A stretch of 13,783 nt of DNA from Promethearchaeota archaeon (GCA_016839865.1 JAEOTN010000296.1:1-13783); one strand, 5' to 3'. Shown: positions 6,440 through 13,753, counted from the first letter of the stretch. Notes: generated by a model from the sequence alone, not told the origin. Translations and numbers: made by a program.

Positions 6440-7480
6440 ATGAATCATAAAGAACGGTTTTATGCGACAATTGAGCGACGACCAGTTGATCGGCCAGCTT
6501 CATGGCTGGGTATGCCAGTTTCAGATGCTCTCCCGGAATTATTTAAGTATTTTAAAGTCAATAATATGGAAGAATTAAAGCAAAAGCTGGATGATGATAT
6601 TTGGCCTGTAGATGTGCCGTATCATTCTCCAGTCTCCGATCATATTGCATGTGCTTTTGATTGGGTACAGGAGGGGCAAAGTAATTATGAGGAGCGAACT
6701 CTCACAATTCCAGGTTTTTTCAAGGATTATGTAAGATGTCCAGATCCTAAACGAGTCGAGGAATTTGATTGGCCAGATCCGAGAAAATACATGAATCCAT
6801 CAGAATGTAAAGCGGCAGTAACCTCTGTTCCTCAAAATTATGCGATCATGGGAGTATTATGGTCTGCCCATTTCCAAGATGCCCTTGCTGCATTCGGAAT
6901 GGAAAATGCCATGGTAGCAATGCTGAAAAATCCTGATATGTTTCAAGCTGTGATCGATAGGATTGCTGATTTTTATTTGGTTGCAAACGAGATCTTTCTC
7001 AAGGCAACGGAAGGATTGATTGATTGCGTTCTCATCGGTAATGATTTCGGAGGGCAAAAAGGATTAATGTTCAATCCTAAATTGATCCGTAAGTTTGTAT
7101 TGCCAAGTACGAAAAAATTAATCGATCAGGCAAAAGAATACAACGTGAAATTGATTTACCACTCATGTGGATCAATCCACCCTCTCATTTCCGATCTCAT
7201 CCAAATGGGGGTAGACGCTATCCATCCCATACAAGCTCTCGCTGCTAAAATGGATATACATACATTGAAACGGGACTTTGGAGGTCAAACTTCATTCTGT
7301 GGAGGAGTTGATGCTCAATTTCTTTTAGTGATGGGTCAACCTACCCAAATTACTGCAAAAGTAAAGGAATTAAAAAAAATATTTCCGACTGGGCTTATTA
7401 TTTCCCCCAGTCATGAAGCCATTATGCCTGATACAAAACCCGAAAACATTGATTCATTGTTTTCAGCTCTCAAATCATAA
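6440..7480 (+). CDS. Uroporphyrinogen decarboxylase-fold protein, MtaA/CmuA-like methyltransferase group
   Basis: 346 residues, the normal length. It begins MNHKERFYATIERRPVDRP, the standard UroD-superfamily start, and ends ISPSHEAIMPDTKPENI. The stretch LIYHSCGSI (H241, C243) is the HxC zinc motif of the cobalamin/CoM methyltransferases MtaA, MtbA and CmuA; true haem-pathway UroD lacks it. In those enzymes a third ligand, Cys, lies about 77 residues on; here the aligned place is SPSH with H325, so a His may replace it, and C287 in FCGGVD is another candidate. It thus probably handles a methyl group on a corrinoid or a related thiol transfer, but no corrinoid protein or partner is in the window. 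It follows a flavoprotein gene and ends 9 bp before the convergent GH29 gene. The start is set by the family N-terminus; GGAG (6424-6427) is a rather long 12 nt away. Confidence 0.85.
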   Translation: MNHKERFYATIERRPVDRPASWLGMPVSDALPELFKYFKVNNMEELKQKLDDDIWPVDVPYHSPVSDHIACAFDWVQEGQSNYEERTLTIPGFFKDYVRCPDPKRVEEFDWPDPRKYMNPSECKAAVTSVPQNYAIMGVLWSAHFQDALAAFGMENAMVAMLKNPDMFQAVIDRIADFYLVANEIFLKATEGLIDCVLIGNDFGGQKGLMFNPKLIRKFVLPSTKKLIDQAKEYNVKLIYHSCGSIHPLISDLIQMGVDAIHPIQALAAKMDIHTLKRDFGGQTSFCGGVDAQFLLVMGQPTQITAKVKELKKIFPTGLIISPSHEAIMPDTKPENIDSLFSALKS

Positions 7481-7489
7481 GGCTTTTTT

Positions 7490-9457
7490 CTATTCATTTG
7501 GTAGTTTGATTTTTATTACATGGGCTTCCGATGTCGGTAGGTTGTTTGGCACACTAATTGTAATCTCATTGTCTTTAACGGTCCAACCTAGGGATTGTTC
7601 ACTACCTATCCATGATAAATTGGCACCAGACTGAATTGGAAGGGACATAATTTCCAGTTTTTCCCCTTTAGGAGTGCCTAATAGAATCGCATATACAACA
7701 TTTTCCTTTCGGGTGAAACGAACTTCCATTCCTTCGGCGGTTGTTCCTTCAGCTCTTTCCCATGGACGGGTTCCAAATATAGCTTCTCCATTTACGGATA
7801 ACCAACGACCCAAACCCTTCAATCGATCTAGTTGAATTTCAGATATACTTCCATCCGCATTAGGTCCAATATTTAAAAGTAAATTCCCATTTTTACTCAC
7901 CACATCAATCAGCATATGTATTAACTCCTCAGAGGTTAGATAATTCTCCTCGGGTTCAAATTGATTGATCCCAAATGATCTTCCAATTCCTCTACAAGTT
8001 TCCCATTTTTGTTCTTGAATTTCAGCCATAACCTTGTATTCTGGGGTCACATAATCAAAATGGGGGGGAAATAATTCGGTATTTGTAATATCCTTCACGT
8101 ATTTCTTCGATATCTGTTTTACGATTCCTCTTATGGGGGGTATCTGAATTAATTTTTGAAAGAATGCTGAAGTTTGAATCCATCGGTCATTGACTACACC
8201 TTCTGGATTGCGATTATAAAAATAGGCGAATAATTCATTTACATTTGCTTTAGGAGGATATCCAATATCGCTCCATAGGATGGAAGGATCATACTGGTCA
8301 ATCAATTCTTTCCAATGAGAGTACACATATTCTCTATATTTCTTGGTTGTAGGCCCATTACTTAAGAAAGAGATCATATCAGTGATCGGTTTGGTTTTAA
8401 AAGTCCAATCCCAGGGTGAGTTATAGTAAAAACCCATTTTCATCTCTTTTGATTTTACAGCACTCGTTAATTCCCCAACAATATCACGGGCAACCAAATA
8501 ATCTGATTTTATCGGATTTGGATACTTACTAGGCCAGAGTAAAAAGCCATCACAATGTTTAGTAGTCAATACAACGTATTTGGCACCACATTGCTGAAAT
8601 AATTCTGCCCACTCGTTCGGATTCCATTTTTTGATAGCAGTGTTAAATTGAGGAACAAATTCGTCATAGGAAAAATCAGGACCAAAAGTTTTGTTGTGAT
8701 ATTCCTGTGTGCTACTCCCTTCAATTTTCATTGTGTTGAGATACCATTCCGCATAAGGAGTCTTCTTAAATTGCTCTTCGACGCCATCATCTTTAAAAAT
8801 TTCATTAATCGTGCGGTCATCTGCATGGGCATATGCAGGGACTGAATATAATCCCCAGTGGATAAAAATGCCAAGTTTTGCATCCTGAAACCACTCGGGG
8901 ATCTGATGTTGTTTAATAGAGACTAGGTTAGGTTCGAATTTCGAGTCGGAAGGAAGTTCTTGATCTCCCAACGCTGGTATTCGCGCAAATAAATCTACAA
9001 GAGCTGCTAAAATCCCTGTATAGATACATTTGTACAGTACAAACATAGTTTTATTTAATTCGGTGATATCTAATACCCAGAATAAGCCAAGTATTATCGA
9101 AGGGAAGATTATCAACCAAAATAGAGTGAAAATTAATGCTCGCAACCAGTCATTCTTTGGGAGTAATTTGAACAAAAAGGATGTTTTTCTTCGCCAAGTT
9201 GGAGCTGGTACTTTCGCGTTCAAAAAGTCTTTTCGAGTATTTTGTGTTACCGTTAGGCCCACAAGAAAGGAAATTAATGGTACAGTCCATAAAAGGTCAA
9301 TAAAAATGCTTAAAAAGGGAGTAACGGGTGATGTTAACCATAAAGCGATCAAACCATTAATGATAACATTAATAATACCATTAATCAGCAGATTCACGAA
9401 AAGATACGAGCGATTAAGGGGAATCTTGAGTTGTGTTCCAGTGGGTGCTTCATTCAT
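7490..9457 (-). CDS. Four-helix membrane domain fused to a GH29 alpha-L-fucosidase domain
   Basis: 655 residues from the ATG at 9457 (a TTG at 9463 would add two). Residues 18-160 hold four hydrophobic helices (about 18-42, 48-70, 107-130, 137-158). From about 188 on it is glycoside hydrolase family 29: KLGIFIHWGLYSVPA, AEWY, VLTTKHCDGFLLW, ARDIVGEL, GFYYNSPWDW, SILWSDIGYP and NGNLLLNIGPNADGS. The nucleophile is D397 in LWSDIG. The usual KHHDGF substrate motif reads KHCDGF (H301, C302), so a sugar-contacting His is replaced by Cys. GH29 enzymes release alpha-linked L-fucose with retention. The loop between helices 2 and 3 is rich in Arg and Lys (TRKDF to RRKTS to PKNDWLR), which puts it, both termini and the hydrolase domain on the cytosolic side. 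The membrane part is not a known carrier to me; similar small four-helix proteins occur alone in bacteria. Divergent from the FGGY kinase gene. Confidence 0.88.
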   Translation of the reverse strand: MNEAPTGTQLKIPLNRSYLFVNLLINGIINVIINGLIALWLTSPVTPFLSIFIDLLWTVPLISFLVGLTVTQNTRKDFLNAKVPAPTWRRKTSFLFKLLPKNDWLRALIFTLFWLIIFPSIILGLFWVLDITELNKTMFVLYKCIYTGILAALVDLFARIPALGDQELPSDSKFEPNLVSIKQHQIPEWFQDAKLGIFIHWGLYSVPAYAHADDRTINEIFKDDGVEEQFKKTPYAEWYLNTMKIEGSSTQEYHNKTFGPDFSYDEFVPQFNTAIKKWNPNEWAELFQQCGAKYVVLTTKHCDGFLLWPSKYPNPIKSDYLVARDIVGELTSAVKSKEMKMGFYYNSPWDWTFKTKPITDMISFLSNGPTTKKYREYVYSHWKELIDQYDPSILWSDIGYPPKANVNELFAYFYNRNPEGVVNDRWIQTSAFFQKLIQIPPIRGIVKQISKKYVKDITNTELFPPHFDYVTPEYKVMAEIQEQKWETCRGIGRSFGINQFEPEENYLTSEELIHMLIDVVSKNGNLLLNIGPNADGSISEIQLDRLKGLGRWLSVNGEAIFGTRPWERAEGTTAEGMEVRFTRKENVVYAILLGTPKGEKLEIMSLPIQSGANLSWIGSEQSLGWTVKDNEITISVPNNLPTSEAHVIKIKLPNE

Positions 9458-9480
9458 ATTCAAATTTTCTATCTTATCAT

Positions 9481-9488
9481 TAAAAAAG
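9481..9488 (-). promoter_or_regulatory. TATA-like box for the membrane-GH29 gene
   Basis: CTTTTTTA on the minus strand is centred about 27 nt before the ATG at 9457, with no Shine-Dalgarno between, consistent with a leaderless archaeal mRNA. The 129-bp divergent spacer also serves the kinase gene. Confidence 0.4.
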
Positions 9489-9554
9489 ACTTGTTGTTTG
9501 AAAAATCCTTAATTACCCACACTACTTTTCTGTCTGATTTCTTTTGAACATAAC

Positions 9555-9566
9555 TTTTTTATTTTT
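9555..9566 (+). promoter_or_regulatory. TATA-like box for the FGGY kinase gene
   Basis: TTTTTTATTTTT is centred about 27 nt upstream of the ATG at 9587. The bases just before the ATG (CATTTGGATC) hold no convincing Shine-Dalgarno, so a leaderless transcript is likely. Confidence 0.4.
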
Positions 9567-9586
9567 CATCTACACACATTTGGATC

Positions 9587-11149
9587 ATGTCTAAGGAATT
9601 TGTGATTGCTTGTGATATTGGCACATCTGAAATGAAAACAGCCCTCATTTCTACTACGGATTTGGTAGATGAGGTTCGAAGAACATATCCTGTACAATAT
9701 CCCAAACCCGGCTGGTCAGAACAGGATCCCAATCTTCTCAAGGAAGCAATTTACAGCTCGGTTAAAGAGTTGGTCGAAAAAAATCGGGATAAGATTTCAA
9801 ACATCCGAGGAATCACTTTTACTAGTCAAATGATGGGTTTACTACCTTTAGATCAAGAGGGGAATCCATTATGTAAATTACTTACGTGGTTGGATACCCG
9901 TTCTGCAGATTTAGTTAAATCACTTTTCTCAAAAGGTCTGATAAAAATAGAGGGATATCAAGCCAAAATTATCTTAAAATTTCTCAGTATTACCGGAGGT
10001 GCCCCAGGATTCAGTGGTAAAGATAACATTTCAAAAATCCTCTGGTTAAAAAAAAATGAGCCGGATATCTACAAAAATACTCACAAATTCGTGGATACTA
10101 AGGATTATGCAGTATTTCTTGCAACGGGTAAATATATTACTTCCGTGGATTTCGCTTTTATTCAATGGATGATGACGAAGAAAAAACCTTATCGGTGGTC
10201 GGATGAAATCTGCGGTATGTTTGATATTGATGCATCGAAATTGTGCGATATTGAGCTATCAACTGCAAATCTTGGTACAATATCACCTGAATTTGCACAA
10301 AAAACGGGATTACCAGAGTCCATTTCTGTTATTAATGGTAGCGGAGATTTATTAACCGCTGCAATTGGTTCAGGTGCAATCGAAAAAGGCAGATTACATG
10401 CGAATATTGGGACTGCAGGTTGGGTTGGTTGTCACTATTCAAAAGAAAAGAAGGATTTGGGACATTATGTAGGTGCTATAGCCTCAGGAATGCCAGATAC
10501 TTATCTTATTGTATCCAAACAGGAAACACTGGGAGGAGGTTTAGATTGTGTGAAGAATTTTATGTATCCCGCTGAGTATCAAGAGAAATATTCAACCAAA
10601 GAAATATATCAAAAAATTGATGCGATGGTAAAAAAATCTCCAGCAGGAGCCAAAAACATCATATTCACACCGTGGTTGTATGGAGAACGGTCCCCAATAA
10701 ACAATCCTTATCTACGAGGGCAGTTCTTCAATTTTAGCATGGATCACAGTCGCGGAGATTTATTACGAGCAGTATTTGAAGGAGTAGGATTTAATCTCAA
10801 ATGGGGTTTAGATGTCGTGAAAAAACTAACCCGTAGCAAGGAGACAGAAATTCGCGTAATAGGGGGTGCATCAAATTCCGATATTTGGTGTCAAATCTTT
10901 GCAGATGTTTGGCAAAAGAAAGTATTACAAATGAAAAATCCACAATCAGCTTCTGCAATTGGAGCCGCTACCATAGGATTCGTTGGGTTAGGGATATTTT
11001 CTGATTTCAATGAGGTGGATAAACTAGTGGAAGTGAAGCAAACTTTTTCTCCCGATCCCTCGAAAAAACCCCTATATGATAAGCTATTTGCTCAGTACCA
11101 AATGTTGTATAAAAAAACACGAAAAATATTTGAAAAATTGAATTCGTGA
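9587..11149 (+). CDS. FGGY-family carbohydrate kinase, xylulokinase-like
   Basis: 520 residues, near the usual 490-520 of the family. It transfers the gamma-phosphate of ATP to a ketose or polyol. The actin-like fold is complete: phosphate-1 loop CDIGTSEMKTAL (D10), LLTWLDTRS in the sugar-binding region, GSGDLLTAAIG with the catalytic base D254, the phosphate-2 stretch HANIGTAGWVG, the second FGGY signature region PWLYGERSPINNPYLRGQF, and the adenosine motif VIGGASNSDIWCQIFADVW. The GERSP and RGQF pattern is most like xylulokinase, but substrate cannot be fixed in this family, and L-fuculose is worth testing because the divergent neighbour is a GH29 fucosidase. The start codon agrees with the family N-terminus. 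It is convergent, 11 bp apart, with the small membrane protein gene. No isomerase or aldolase partner for a pentose or deoxyhexose route is in the window. Confidence 0.9.
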   Translation: MSKEFVIACDIGTSEMKTALISTTDLVDEVRRTYPVQYPKPGWSEQDPNLLKEAIYSSVKELVEKNRDKISNIRGITFTSQMMGLLPLDQEGNPLCKLLTWLDTRSADLVKSLFSKGLIKIEGYQAKIILKFLSITGGAPGFSGKDNISKILWLKKNEPDIYKNTHKFVDTKDYAVFLATGKYITSVDFAFIQWMMTKKKPYRWSDEICGMFDIDASKLCDIELSTANLGTISPEFAQKTGLPESISVINGSGDLLTAAIGSGAIEKGRLHANIGTAGWVGCHYSKEKKDLGHYVGAIASGMPDTYLIVSKQETLGGGLDCVKNFMYPAEYQEKYSTKEIYQKIDAMVKKSPAGAKNIIFTPWLYGERSPINNPYLRGQFFNFSMDHSRGDLLRAVFEGVGFNLKWGLDVVKKLTRSKETEIRVIGGASNSDIWCQIFADVWQKKVLQMKNPQSASAIGAATIGFVGLGIFSDFNEVDKLVEVKQTFSPDPSKKPLYDKLFAQYQMLYKKTRKIFEKLNS

Positions 11150-11160
11150 AGGCTGAGAGT

Positions 11161-11628
11161 TCACAGTTTCATTATGAGTACAAATAACAGATATGGAATA
11201 AACACGCAAATGCTTCCATAGAATATAACATATGCCATTACAGTTATGTTGAGTCCTCCAAGATAGAGTAATAAGCTTACTAGGCTTGCTAACCATAAGA
11301 ACAGAAAGTAAAATGCAAATACCATATAGATACGTCCCTTCTTTCGTTCTTTTTTTATAAGTTTCTGAAATTGGTGGGATCTCAACGTTGTAAATAGTAA
11401 TGGGAGTGTCCACAAATATATACAATAGAACGAAAAAATTAAAGAAAATGTGGATAAGTTATTCCGAAATATGGAAGCGAGAATGATCAGAGAAATGATC
11501 GTAATTCCACCTGTAGCTACAGAGATGTACATTCGTTTACGATATTTATGATCTTGTTTTGGATCCTCTTCATCTTTATAGGTAAACATGCTTTCCTCGT
11601 CGGGTTTCGAGTGATTTTTCTTTCCCAT
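11161..11628 (-). CDS. Four-helix integral membrane protein of unknown function
   Basis: 155 residues; I do not recognise the family. The first 32 residues are polar and charged (KKNHSKPDEESM, then DEEDPKQDHKYRKR). Four hydrophobic segments follow at about 33-54, 60-82, 100-122 and 128-152, with a strongly basic loop (KLIKKERKKGR, about 89-99) between helices 2 and 3, so the termini and that loop probably face the cytosol. No catalytic motif, cysteine pair or repeat is visible. It has its own strong TATA-like box and looks monocistronic. The coding call rests on length, a clear promoter, coherent membrane topology and the absence of a competing frame. Confidence 0.75.
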   Translation of the reverse strand: MGKKNHSKPDEESMFTYKDEEDPKQDHKYRKRMYISVATGGITIISLIILASIFRNNLSTFSLIFSFYCIYLWTLPLLFTTLRSHQFQKLIKKERKKGRIYMVFAFYFLFLWLASLVSLLLYLGGLNITVMAYVIFYGSICVFIPYLLFVLIMKL

Positions 11629-11650
11629 AAGCTACAATGACATATGGAAC

Positions 11651-11660
11651 GTTATATAAA
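11651..11660 (-). promoter_or_regulatory. TATA box of the four-helix membrane protein gene
   Basis: TTTATATAAC on the minus strand is an almost ideal archaeal TATA box. Its centre lies 27-28 nt before the ATG at 11628, so the transcript should start at or one or two bases before the start codon (leaderless). Confidence 0.65.
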
Positions 11661-11753
11661 TTTGCTTGTTGTTTTTTCGGTTTTGATGATTTCTTATCGT
11701 TTAGTTTATGTTTTTCTGTTAATGATAGTGTTTACATAAAAGCATTTTTAAGT

Positions 11754-11774
11754 AAGTAAATGATGTATTTACTT
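11754..11774. promoter_or_regulatory. Palindrome, possible operator (distal site)
   Basis: Exact 8-bp arms AAGTAAAT and ATTTACTT are separated by GATGT. It shares the core ATGTATTTAC with the proximal palindrome when that is read on the minus strand. It lies about 180 bp from the HPS-RraA start and 126 bp from the membrane protein start. Confidence 0.45.
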
Positions 11775-11885
11775 TATATTACATTCCTATTTTTTAATTC
11801 TGAATTTGTCGGAATTTAAATAGGGGATGGGTGTATTTTCCCACATTTTATTAATGTTAAATGCATCATTACGGATTACACTATG

Positions 11886-11894
11886 TTTTATATA
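11886..11894 (+). promoter_or_regulatory. TATA box candidate for the HPS-RraA gene
   Basis: TTTTATATA is a good archaeal TATA box and would place the transcript start near 11916-11918, leaving a leader of about 40 nt to the ATG at 11958 or about 90 nt to the ATG at 12006. A weaker box, CTTTTTATG at 11929-11937, would give a leaderless start at 11958. Confidence 0.45.
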
Positions 11895-11910
11895 GGGGGG
11901 TAGCATGTAT

Positions 11911-11928
11911 GTGATGTAAATACATTAC
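11911..11928. promoter_or_regulatory. Palindrome, possible operator (proximal site)
   Basis: Arms GTGATGTA and TACATTAC flank AA, with one mismatch in 8 bp. It overlaps the transcript start expected from the TATA box at 11886-11894, and abuts the alternative box at 11929. That is a usual place for an archaeal repressor to block polymerase. It shares the core ATGTATTTAC (minus strand) with the distal palindrome. Confidence 0.5.
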
Positions 11929-11957
11929 CTTTTTATGGACAATTTTCACTACCTACA

Positions 11958-13355
11958 ATGAAATTCGCAAATTCCGAAAAAAAACTGAATGAAGGATATT
12001 GTATAATGGTTCAATCTACATCACAAACTGTATCTGTAAAGGAAAAAGTTCGGGAAATCCCACCACTTCAAATCGCACTGGACTTAATGAATATAGATCG
12101 CGCAATTGAAATTGCTAAAGAAGCTGTAGCAGGAGGAACAACATGGATTGAAGCTGGTACACCTCTAATAAAGTCTGAAGGAATGAATGGTGTACGAAAA
12201 CTTCGGAAGGCATTCCCAAATTTGACAATTGTGGCAGACATGAAAACTGTGGACGCGGGAAGTGTCGAGATCGAAATGGCTGCAAGAGCTGGAGCTGATG
12301 TTGTCTTTATGCTAGGCGTTTCTGATGACTCTAGTGTTCGTGAAGCTGTTCTCGCAGGAAAAAAATATGGAGTCAAAGTAGGAGCAGATCTGATCGACGT
12401 TATAGACCCAATTAACCGTGCTGTCGAGCTAGAACGTATGGGTATTGATATTATCTGTAGTCATGTTGGATTGGATCAACAAGTTCTTGGAATTAATCCC
12501 ATCGACGTAGTTGCTAAAGTTACTGAAGCCTGCAGTCCTAATATTACAATTGCGGCTGCTGGTGGTCTTAATTCAGAAACCGCAGTGAAAGCGTATGAAG
12601 CTGGTGCCCGATTAATCATTGTTGGAGGGGCATTATATAAATCCCCAAGCCCTGAGAAAACTGCACGAGATATAATTACAGGTTTAAAAACGGGAAAACC
12701 AGTATTGACTAAAGATTTTGTCAAATACGACGAGGAACACCTCCATGAAGCCTTCATGAAAGTATCGACCGCAAATATATCGGATGCAATGCATAAAAAA
12801 GGTGAAATGCGTGGTTTGAAACCTGTGATACGTAAACCATTCAAATTTGCAGGTCAAGCTGTCACGGTTCGAACTTATTCAGGAGATTGGTCAAAACCAG
12901 TTGAGTCGATTGACCATGCTAAACCAGGCAATGTAATTGTTATTGATTCGTGTGAGTCAGAAATTGCATGCTGGGGTGAATTAGCCACAAATAGCTGTAT
13001 TTCACAAGGAGTTGTAGGGGTGATAATTGATGGAGCAGCTAGAGATATTGATGATATCCGAAAACTAGAATTCCCTGTATTTGCAAGACATTTCACACCA
13101 ACTGCTGGAGAGAACCGAGGTTTAGGAGAAATTAACGTTGCAATAGAGTGTGCTACTCAACATGTTGAACCCGGGGATTGGATAATCGGGGATGAAAGTG
13201 GAATTGTTGTAGTCCCAAGGAAGATTGCCATGGAAATGGCTAATCGAGCAATTGATGTGAAAGAAAAAGAAGACCGAATTCGTGAAGAAATTCGAAGAGG
13301 TAGCACTTTATCAAAAGTTCTTAAATTAAAGAAATGGGATAAAGTAGTCGGATAA
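11958..13355 (+). CDS. Hexulose-6-phosphate synthase fused to an RraA/HMG-aldolase-like domain
   Basis: 465 residues in two domains. Residues 35-245 are a 3-hexulose-6-phosphate synthase barrel of the orotidine-phosphate decarboxylase superfamily: LQIALDL, the GTPLIKSEG loop, the metal-binding DMKTVD (D94, K96, D99) and GADLIDV. It condenses formaldehyde with ribulose-5-phosphate or, in archaea lacking the oxidative pentose route, works in reverse to supply ribulose-5-phosphate. Residues 260-450 are RraA-like: GELATNSCISQGVVGVIIDGAARD, with R362 and D363, the substrate- and metal-binding pair of HMG/CHA aldolases. The fusion is known from other archaea, where it is annotated as HPS/ribonuclease regulator; the second domain is more likely an enzyme than an RNase E regulator. 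No 6-phospho-3-hexuloisomerase is in the window. The ATG at 12006, with GAAGGA 9 nt upstream, is an equally good start (449 residues); the first 16 residues are not conserved in the family as far as I can judge. Confidence 0.9.
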   Translation: MKFANSEKKLNEGYCIMVQSTSQTVSVKEKVREIPPLQIALDLMNIDRAIEIAKEAVAGGTTWIEAGTPLIKSEGMNGVRKLRKAFPNLTIVADMKTVDAGSVEIEMAARAGADVVFMLGVSDDSSVREAVLAGKKYGVKVGADLIDVIDPINRAVELERMGIDIICSHVGLDQQVLGINPIDVVAKVTEACSPNITIAAAGGLNSETAVKAYEAGARLIIVGGALYKSPSPEKTARDIITGLKTGKPVLTKDFVKYDEEHLHEAFMKVSTANISDAMHKKGEMRGLKPVIRKPFKFAGQAVTVRTYSGDWSKPVESIDHAKPGNVIVIDSCESEIACWGELATNSCISQGVVGVIIDGAARDIDDIRKLEFPVFARHFTPTAGENRGLGEINVAIECATQHVEPGDWIIGDESGIVVVPRKIAMEMANRAIDVKEKEDRIREEIRRGSTLSKVLKLKKWDKVVG

Positions 13356-13365
13356 AATCAATCCA

Positions 13366-13374
13366 ATTTTTTTA
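13366..13374 (+). terminator. T-run after the HPS-RraA gene
   Basis: Seven T (13367-13373) begin 11 bp after the stop codon and overlap the stop of the convergent zinc ribbon gene. It is probably a U-tract terminator. Confidence 0.4.
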
Positions 13375-13671
13375 TACATTTTCTTTTTTCTGTAATAATT
13401 CGCTACACGTTGGACATGTATATTTTTTATGAGTTTTTACGCTATACCATTTTAAACATTTCGAACAATAAAGAGCAAAATGCATAATTCCATGACATTG
13501 AGGGCAATTTTTCTCATCAATTGTCTCAGATGTTAAGAAATAACCACAAGATCCACATCTTCGAACATAGAGGTTCTTTTTTTGTTTCTCCTGATATTCC
13601 TCTAAAAATTTTTTTTCATAATCCTCAATACTGAGATCGTCTTCCTCGGTGTCATTAACCATATCGTCCAC
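13372..13671 (-). CDS. Small protein with two zinc ribbons, function unknown
   Basis: 99 residues from the GTG at 13671; an in-frame ATG at 13662 would give 96. The N-terminal third is acidic and helical (DTEEDDLSIEDYEKK, then a Lys/Glu/Gln-rich stretch), perhaps a short coiled coil. Two CxxC-CxxC zinc ribbons follow: C39, C42, C56, C59 and C69, C72, C86, C89. This architecture is common in archaeal proteins that bind nucleic acid or protein partners; I cannot name the family. AGGT lies 2 nt before the GTG and 11 nt before the ATG, so the start is undecided. A TATA-like box at 13744-13753 would give a leader of about 50-60 nt. Confidence 0.8.
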   Translation of the reverse strand: MDDMVNDTEEDDLSIEDYEKKFLEEYQEKQKKNLYVRRCGSCGYFLTSETIDEKNCPQCHGIMHFALYCSKCLKWYSVKTHKKYTCPTCSELLQKKENV

Positions 13672-13743
13672 TTACCTAGAAGAAGTCATCTAGACTTTTT
13701 TGCTTTTTCCCACCGTCTTCTGTGCATGTGGGATCATTTAACG

Positions 13744-13753
13744 CATATAAAGG
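13744..13753. promoter_or_regulatory. TATA-like box near the window end, usable in either direction
   Basis: On the minus strand it reads CCTTTATATG, upstream of the zinc ribbon gene. On the plus strand it reads CATATAAAGG, about 33 nt before an ATG that forms the last three bases of the window (13781-13783). It could therefore drive a divergent gene that begins at the window edge; that gene cannot be seen. Confidence 0.4.

Larger units (their letters stand above)
11629..11957. other. 329-bp gene-free divergent regulatory region
   Basis: It separates the membrane protein gene (minus) from the HPS-RraA gene (plus) and is very A+T-rich. It holds the minus-strand TATA box at 11651-11660, two palindromes (11754-11774 and 11911-11928), a further related half-site GTGTTTACAT (11729-11738), and plus-strand TATA-like boxes at 11886-11894 and 11929-11937. 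No tRNA, small gene or structured RNA was recognised. A run of six G (11895-11900) stands out in this low-GC stretch. Confidence 0.6.

Noticed and set aside
6440..7480. Haem-pathway uroporphyrinogen decarboxylase (HemE)
   Set aside because: The HSCG zinc motif belongs to the methyltransferase branch of the fold, and no other tetrapyrrole gene is present.
9030..9512. Plus-strand open frame of 160 codons opposite the membrane part of the GH29 protein
   Set aside because: It is antisense to hydrophobic coding sequence, which often leaves the opposite strand open; the composition is unlike a real protein and the GH29 fusion has a coherent topology.
11827..11844. Short inverted repeat TGGG/CCCA upstream of the HPS-RraA gene
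   Set aside because: Four base pairs with a long A+T loop is expected by chance; no riboswitch pattern was seen.
12068..12844. Two minus-strand open frames opposite the HPS-RraA gene
   Set aside because: Both mirror strongly conserved enzyme domains and have no own start signals.
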